Origin: an uncultured Parabacteroides sp.
Lineage (GTDB): Bacteria; Bacteroidota; Bacteroidia; Bacteroidales; Tannerellaceae
DNA length: 64,000 nt
Direction: 5' to 3'
Assembly (NCBI RefSeq): GCF_905196875.1
Contig: NZ_CAJJWO010000019.1
Span: forward strand, 17,086 to 81,085
In this document: positions 59,480 to 64,000 of the stretch, one piece after another
How the letters are laid out: every line of letters begins with the position of its first letter
Numbering within the stretch: the first letter of the stretch is position 1
Made by a program: the position numbers and the translations under genes
The notes under the pieces: model-generated
The model's input: the letters and a program-made list of their open reading frames with translations, nothing else
Database searches by the model: none
Told to the model about the DNA's origin: nothing

Positions 59480-61102
59480 TTACAACTTTTCAATAATCTT
59501 TTCCAATGTAGTATTTGTATTTTCAAATCCACCTTTTATCATAATACGACTACGTCTTCTACTAACTGATGTAGATTGAATCTTTAATAAGATCGCTAAT
59601 TGCTGACTATTCAATCCGATTTTTAGCAAACAGCAAAAACGAATATCTTCTTCCGTCATATTAGGGAAGTTTTTCTGCAAATTTTCAAAGAATAATACAT
59701 AGGTAGATTTAACACATTCTTTTAATGCGATCCATTCTTTATCGGTCAAAGGATAATTCTTCGCTTTTTCTATAGATTGAGAAATCTCAATAATCCTTTT
59801 ATAAACATCTGTACTTGTTAACACATTTTCTCGAATTTCCATAACTATAGAACTTAAACCTTTCATATCAATTTCTTTTTCCATAAATAAAGAATGCTTA
59901 TCTTGAATAATCTGTTGTTGCTTAATTATATATTTTTCTTTCTTAGTAATACGATGTCTATATAGAACAATTAGCAATAAACAAAGAATAACCAAACAAC
60001 AACATAGAATTACTATCCATTGATTTTTTATATCCAATTTGTTATTTTCATTCAATAAATGCTCATACTCATATCGTTTTTCAACTTTCAAAATATTCGT
60101 TCTTTCTTGTAGGTTTGAAATAGAATCTGCAAAGCTTGTATACTGTTCATAATAATTTAATGAAAGATTATAATTCCCAAGCTCTTTCTCCAAAATATAG
60201 AGTCGATACAATAATCCCCCTTTAAACATTTGATTATCCGAACTAAGCCGAGTTGCCATATTTATATAATCTTGTGCCTTCTTATATTCTTTTCCGGATG
60301 TATATAAATCTGCTAATGCTAAAAAAGTAGGTGCACTACCTGCCTTATCATAAACAATCGATTGCAACAGATACTCCTCTGCTAATAAATAATTATTCAT
60401 TTCTTTATAATTAATCCCTAAACGGTTAGTCAGAGAACTCAACAATAAAGAGTCGTTGAGATTTAAAGCAAACTTATACGCCTTCAAGAATGACTCCGAA
60501 GCCGCTACGTATTCTTTTTTTAATGTATAAATCCAGCCAATATCACGAATAGAATAAATATAGTTCAGGCTATCACCTCCTTTCAGATAAGACTCTCCGC
60601 TTAATTGATAGAAGTATTGAGCCTTATCATAATCATTATCAAAACTATACAGACATGCCATTTTATTATACAATTTCCCTACCAACAACAAATATTTTTT
60701 TTCCTTTTTTGCCATTTCCACTACTTGCAAATACGATTTCATCGCCCATTCGAAGTCTGTTTCCTCCTCGTAAGACATTCCCAGGTACATCAAAATATTT
60801 ATCTTCTCATCCAGCGATCCATGTTTCTCATAATATTCATTAGCCCTTTCCATCTGAGGGACAAATGGCATATCCTCTTCCAATTTTTCACATACAGCGG
60901 CACAAGTCAGACACCAGCGGGAAAAAGTCTTGTTGTCCAAAACATCCGGATTTGTGATGCTTTTTAGTATAACAAAAGCACTATCGGGATTTTCGGACAG
61001 CAGAAGTTTCTCTGCGTCTTTTACTTTCAAGGTGATTTCACTGTTGTTCTTACAGCCGAAGACAAAACAGGAAAGAAGGAATAGTAATACGGCGTTTTTC
61101 AT
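59480..61102 (-). CDS. TPR lipoprotein with transmembrane helix and C-terminal HTH-like domain
   Basis: 540 residues. The signal ends in a lipobox-like VFGC. TPR repeats span about residues 75-330 (YYEKHGSLDEKINILMYLGM, AQYFYQLSGESYLKGGDSLN, LAEEYLLQSIVYDKAGSAPT). A membrane helix lies at about 366-385 (WIVILCCCLVILCLLLIVLY). A coiled stretch leads to a C-terminal domain NMTEEDIRFCCLLKIGLNSQQLAILLKIQSTSVSRRRSRIM, which resembles the LuxR-like or sigma-4-like helix-turn-helix. So an outside TPR sensor seems joined to an inside DNA-binding domain; a one-component membrane regulator is likely. Its probable targets are the neighbouring DUF3244 operon. AT-rich. Confidence 0.78.
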   Translation of the reverse strand: MKNAVLLFLLSCFVFGCKNNSEITLKVKDAEKLLLSENPDSAFVILKSITNPDVLDNKTFSRWCLTCAAVCEKLEEDMPFVPQMERANEYYEKHGSLDEKINILMYLGMSYEEETDFEWAMKSYLQVVEMAKKEKKYLLLVGKLYNKMACLYSFDNDYDKAQYFYQLSGESYLKGGDSLNYIYSIRDIGWIYTLKKEYVAASESFLKAYKFALNLNDSLLLSSLTNRLGINYKEMNNYLLAEEYLLQSIVYDKAGSAPTFLALADLYTSGKEYKKAQDYINMATRLSSDNQMFKGGLLYRLYILEKELGNYNLSLNYYEQYTSFADSISNLQERTNILKVEKRYEYEHLLNENNKLDIKNQWIVILCCCLVILCLLLIVLYRHRITKKEKYIIKQQQIIQDKHSLFMEKEIDMKGLSSIVMEIRENVLTSTDVYKRIIEISQSIEKAKNYPLTDKEWIALKECVKSTYVLFFENLQKNFPNMTEEDIRFCCLLKIGLNSQQLAILLKIQSTSVSRRRSRIMIKGGFENTNTTLEKIIEKL

Positions 61103-61257
61103 AATTAATACTTGTGTGTTGTTTGGAGTGCAAAATACAAATAAAAATAATAAGTATGTAAATTATGAGAGGGGATTCTCTGAAAGATTATTGACAGCTA
61201 GTGGCCACTCTAAATTATCTACCGAAGAAATTAAACTTTTCTGCCGATCTATTTTGA

Positions 61258-61400
61258 ACTACTATACGTACTAATTCAAATTAGTACGGCGACTAATCAA
61301 CGGTTGATAGCCATCAGCCGATTGGCCGATAACCGTCAGCCGTATGGTTGATAATTATCGACCGTATGGCTGACAATTATCAACCATTAATTTGAATAGG
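61258..61400. repeat. Long composite 11-bp phased dyad array
   Basis: In the 392-bp gap 61103-61494. Thirteen half-units start every 11 bp from 61258 to 61390. The first part alternates ACTAAT and ATTAGTA types (61269, 61280, 61291). From 61302 it changes to GGTTGAT/GGCCGAT/GGCTGAC (61302, 61324, 61346, 61368) alternating with ATCAGCC/GTCAGCC/ATCGACC/ATCAACC (61313, 61335, 61357, 61379). Each pair is mutually complementary. No gene is seen in the gap. Confidence 0.93.
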
Positions 61401-61494
61401 AGATTATTTAAGGCAGAATGGGATAAACACCTGATAACTAAGGTCTATTTCGAGAGATGAAAGATATACAAATTTCCTGTATTTACAAATACAT

Positions 61495-62430
61495 TCAACT
61501 ATTTTTTTTCTTGAGTGGAAGTCGGGGAAACAGCTTTCTGAAGCGGATCAGATAAGCCGTAACATTGCTTCCGGCAATAATGAGTGTGACAGCCAGAATG
61601 ATCATCACAATGCCGCAACCCAGCCGGGGCGTCAGCACTTCACCGAAGATGGTAACACCGAAAAAGACAGCGGTCAAAGGCTCGAGAGCACCGAGTATGG
61701 CTGTCGGAGTAGAACCGATATATTGTATGGCCTGCGTGGTACACAGGAAGGATATGGCAGTGGGAAAGATTGCTAAAGCGATCAGATTACCCCACAAGTA
61801 CCAGTCGTTGGGAATATGCAAGCTATGCCCGAAATCCACACGGATCAGGAAGAGCAAAACACCGAAAAGCAGGACATAGAAAGTCAGTTTAAGAGTCGCT
61901 ATATCCTTCAGTCGCGGCCGGTTCACACCAACGATATAAATAGCGTAACTGAGTGCCGATCCCATGACCAGAAGGACACCAATCGTGTTGAGCGTTGCAC
62001 CACTACCGGTTTGATAAAGCAACCCTATGCCACCTAATGCGAGCATTATGCAAAGGACGGTTTGCAAGGTCAGTTTCTCCTTAAAAAGTATCGACATGAT
62101 CAACGCAACCATGATCGGATAAACAAACAACAAGGTCGATGCAATGCCGGCTTCCATGTAATTATAACTTTGGAACAAAGCAAGCGAAGAGAAAGCTACC
62201 AGAAATCCCAGGACAATCAACGGCACCAAATCTCTCCGGCATAGCTTAAAATTCCGCCCTCTCGCCTTCAACATAATACCCAGCACCGGAATGGCAAACA
62301 GGTATCTGAAAAACAAAACAGAGTCAGGATCCATCCCCGCTTTATAAAGAGGAAGAGCAAAAAGAGGATTCATACCATAAGTGGCAGCCGCTATGGCTCC
62401 CAGCATGTATCCTTTCACCTTTGCATTCAT
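61495..62430 (-). CDS. EamA/DMT-family transporter
   Basis: 311 residues, ten membrane helices in two EamA repeats (about 8-138 and 152-290): GAIAAATYGMNPLFALPLYKAG, MEAGIASTLLFVYPIMVALIMS, then VLLVMGSALSYAIYIVGVNRP and IQYIGSTPTAILGALEPLTAVFFG. The positive tail FRKLFPRLPLKKKNS is inside. DMT transporters export or exchange metabolites and amino acids; the substrate is unknown. Monocistronic with a recognisable promoter. Confidence 0.9.
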   Translation of the reverse strand: MNAKVKGYMLGAIAAATYGMNPLFALPLYKAGMDPDSVLFFRYLFAIPVLGIMLKARGRNFKLCRRDLVPLIVLGFLVAFSSLALFQSYNYMEAGIASTLLFVYPIMVALIMSILFKEKLTLQTVLCIMLALGGIGLLYQTGSGATLNTIGVLLVMGSALSYAIYIVGVNRPRLKDIATLKLTFYVLLFGVLLFLIRVDFGHSLHIPNDWYLWGNLIALAIFPTAISFLCTTQAIQYIGSTPTAILGALEPLTAVFFGVTIFGEVLTPRLGCGIVMIILAVTLIIAGSNVTAYLIRFRKLFPRLPLKKKNS

Positions 62431-62471
62431 ATAAGTAGATATTTGCTGATTAATATATCGATAATGGCCGG

Positions 62472-62503
62472 CAAATGTAGAATGTACTTTTTACATACAC
62501 AAT
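62472..62503 (-). promoter_or_regulatory. Promoter of the EamA transporter gene
   Basis: Minus strand: ATTG at 62503-62500 (one mismatch to TTTG), 20-bp spacer, TACATTTG at 62479-62472. Predicted start near 62465, leader of about 35 nt. Confidence 0.6.
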
Positions 62504-62595
62504 AGCATTAAACGATATTTTCAGAAAAACATCCTGACAACAATTTATACTTTTTCCTCCTCTTAAAAGAATCGATCCTTCTGCTTCATTTTTCT

Positions 62596-63945
62596 TTAAG
62601 CAATTTTACATTTGTCTCCTCCTTTAACTGCACTCAGACAAGCGCCAAAAGCTGCCTCCTCCTGATACAAAGAAAAAGATAACTTACATCCGAATAATTC
62701 TTCAAATGCCTGACACAGGAGCGGATTTCTCTTGAGCGCATTCCCCGAACCAACAATAACATCTTTCTCATGACGGATATTCTCCGGTAGCCTTTGATAA
62801 AAACCATGCAGTTCACGACTGATACCTTTCAGAAAACCCAATATCAAATTTTCCGGAGTAAAATTGGAAAGAGATATATTTTCAATATGACCACGTTTCC
62901 ACGGAGCAAAACGGGTTCCGTCAAATAGAGTTTCAACGATGGGAAGATCACAAACGTCTTCTTTATAAGAAACAGAAGTCATCACCTGGTAAAGATCCAA
63001 ACCGCCGGCCTGGAGCTGTTCATCTGATAACGTCGGTAGAAAAGCCCGCAGAGTCTGCTCAAAAAAGTTTTTCAACATAACAAATGCCTGACCGCCACAA
63101 AGAGCGGCTCCCACCAATATATATCCACCACCGGGGAAAGGCCTTGTATCCAGTTCCGGTATTTTTATAAACTTATCGGAGTAGACAGAGATCTGGCTGC
63201 TTGTCCCTACGGTTATATGAATAGAATGATGGATATCCTTTACCGATCCGAGGAAAGCGGCCTGGTTATCTCCTATCGCAGAATATACGGGTATCTGCCG
63301 CTTATTATAACCACAGCAAGTGGCAGATTCCGACAATTCCGGTAAAATAGAAAGATCGATCCCCACCTTTTCCAGAGCGGCATGATCAAAACACAGGTTT
63401 TCCAAATCGAAAAAGCCGATGCTTGCACCATTCGAATAATCAGTAAGAGGTGTTTTCTGTCCGGATAACTTCATGACAACATAGTCCATGATCGTACAGA
63501 TCTGTTTTGCATCGTCGGGAACCAGCCCATTTACCTGGTTATAGAAATGCGTCACCAGACCGAAACCTGTTGCCAGCGCATAGCCTGTTTCTTCGGATAA
63601 GTAAGCTGCATAGGTCTTATTCTCACGATATAACTGGTTACCTCTTCCATCTTGCCAGGTATAAAGCGGACTGACCGCTTCGCCTTGTTCATTCAAATAA
63701 AGTATTCCATGCATTTGCCCCGTAACACCAATTCCCTTAATATCCGGGTAACGGGAAGAGAAATCCTCCATTATTTCTTCCACAATCCCGATGATTCTGT
63801 CCGGAGATTGGATTTTCTCCCAAAGAACCTCCGAAACAATCACTGAGTCGTTGGCGATTGTGAGTGATTCTATTTTGTTCTTTTTCAGATCATAAGCAAC
63901 ACTGCTGATAGAACTGGTTCCGATGTCTATTCCAATATAGCACAT
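62596..63945 (-). CDS. Sedoheptulokinase-like FGGY kinase
   Basis: 449 residues. Start MCYIGIDIGTSSISSVAYDL and the boxes GVTGQMHGILYLNEQG, YTWQDGRGNQLY, ATGFGLVTHFYN, TDYSNGASIGFFDLENL and SAIGDNQAAFLGSV are close to sedoheptulokinase (the family of human SHPK) rather than xylulo- or glycerokinase. C-terminal phosphate loop is IVGSGNALKRNPLLCQAFEEL. It would phosphorylate sedoheptulose to sedoheptulose-7-phosphate and feed the pentose phosphate pathway. Stands alone here, 165 bp from the EamA gene; upstream context is cut by the window end. Confidence 0.85.
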   Translation of the reverse strand: MCYIGIDIGTSSISSVAYDLKKNKIESLTIANDSVIVSEVLWEKIQSPDRIIGIVEEIMEDFSSRYPDIKGIGVTGQMHGILYLNEQGEAVSPLYTWQDGRGNQLYRENKTYAAYLSEETGYALATGFGLVTHFYNQVNGLVPDDAKQICTIMDYVVMKLSGQKTPLTDYSNGASIGFFDLENLCFDHAALEKVGIDLSILPELSESATCCGYNKRQIPVYSAIGDNQAAFLGSVKDIHHSIHITVGTSSQISVYSDKFIKIPELDTRPFPGGGYILVGAALCGGQAFVMLKNFFEQTLRAFLPTLSDEQLQAGGLDLYQVMTSVSYKEDVCDLPIVETLFDGTRFAPWKRGHIENISLSNFTPENLILGFLKGISRELHGFYQRLPENIRHEKDVIVGSGNALKRNPLLCQAFEELFGCKLSFSLYQEEAAFGACLSAVKGGDKCKIA

Positions 63946-64000
63946 ATTTTATTTCTTTAATTACTAATCATTAAATGTATATTCAGGAAAACCCTATCTT

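Noticed and set aside
61258..61400. CRISPR or tandem-repeat array
   Set aside because: Half-units of 11 bp, alternating orientation, no spacers of 30 bp and no cas genes.

Overview
The window reads as a chromosomal segment of a Bacteroidales bacterium, most likely Parabacteroides or a close relative (genus is inference). The order-level call rests on several things visible in the sequence: promoters of the Bacteroidetes form TTTG-N19-TAnnTTTG (the best precede rpmH and the PASTA gene), weak or absent Shine-Dalgarno sequences, a one-protein hybrid two-component system with an AraC output domain, a type V (FimA/Mfa1-type) pilus operon made of lipoproteins, and Bacteroidetes-only families (DUF4827, DUF3244, DUF1599). 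No rRNA, tRNA, CRISPR array, insertion sequence or prophage was seen.

Layout. 1-5.6 kb: end of the ATP synthase operon (atpA, atpG), then the anaerobic ribonucleotide reductase nrdD and its activase nrdG. 5.7-12.6 kb: an AraC regulator divergent from a three-gene RND efflux pump. 12.6-16.2 kb: arginase and ornithine aminotransferase (arginine to glutamate semialdehyde), then a NupG-type nucleoside transporter. 16.4-20.4 kb: the hybrid two-component regulator. 20.4-28.5 kb: an AT-richer four-gene type V pilus operon (shaft, anchor, two large tip-type subunits). 28.8-34 kb: a housekeeping cluster (PASTA protein, RluD-type pseudouridine synthase, D-Ala-D-Ala ligase, acyltransferase), rpmH (50 codons) and a TPR protein. 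34.6-38 kb: a sodium-pumping biotin-dependent decarboxylase. 38.2-43.6 kb: DUF349 protein, an ATP-grasp enzyme of unknown function, a beta-barrel protein, a decayed toxin-antitoxin remnant, and an ECF sigma factor with a membrane partner. 43.7-49.2 kb: IclR regulator, exported HzsA-like (hydrazine synthase alpha-related) protein with two CxxCH motifs, DeoC aldolase and FGGY sugar kinase. 49.3-56.8 kb: folE, SPOR protein, tpiA, DoxX/thioredoxin-like protein, DUF1599 protein, LysM/M23 peptidase, recG. 56.8-64 kb: small envelope proteins, an AT-rich secreted-protein cassette with a TPR/HTH regulator, an EamA transporter and a sedoheptulokinase.

Two things stand out. First, four intergenic regions (4948-5020, 34188-34253, 49238-49320, 61258-61400) carry arrays with the same geometry but largely different sequence: short motifs alternate in orientation so that a dyad axis falls every 11 bp and the motif repeats every 22 bp, one and two turns of DNA. 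I know of no described element with this design. Second, the IclR/HzsA-like/DeoC/kinase operon looks like a compact catabolic module in which an exported, possibly haem-binding protein supplies a cytoplasmic kinase and aldolase; its substrate cannot be read from sequence.

Several probable operators are visible as direct or inverted repeats next to regulator genes: upstream of the RND pump, the hybrid two-component gene, the IclR gene and nrdD. Start codons were moved from the longest reading frame where signal peptide, promoter or coupling evidence supports it (11200, 16453, 28526, 23405, 32653, 38239, 47661, 54479, 58915).
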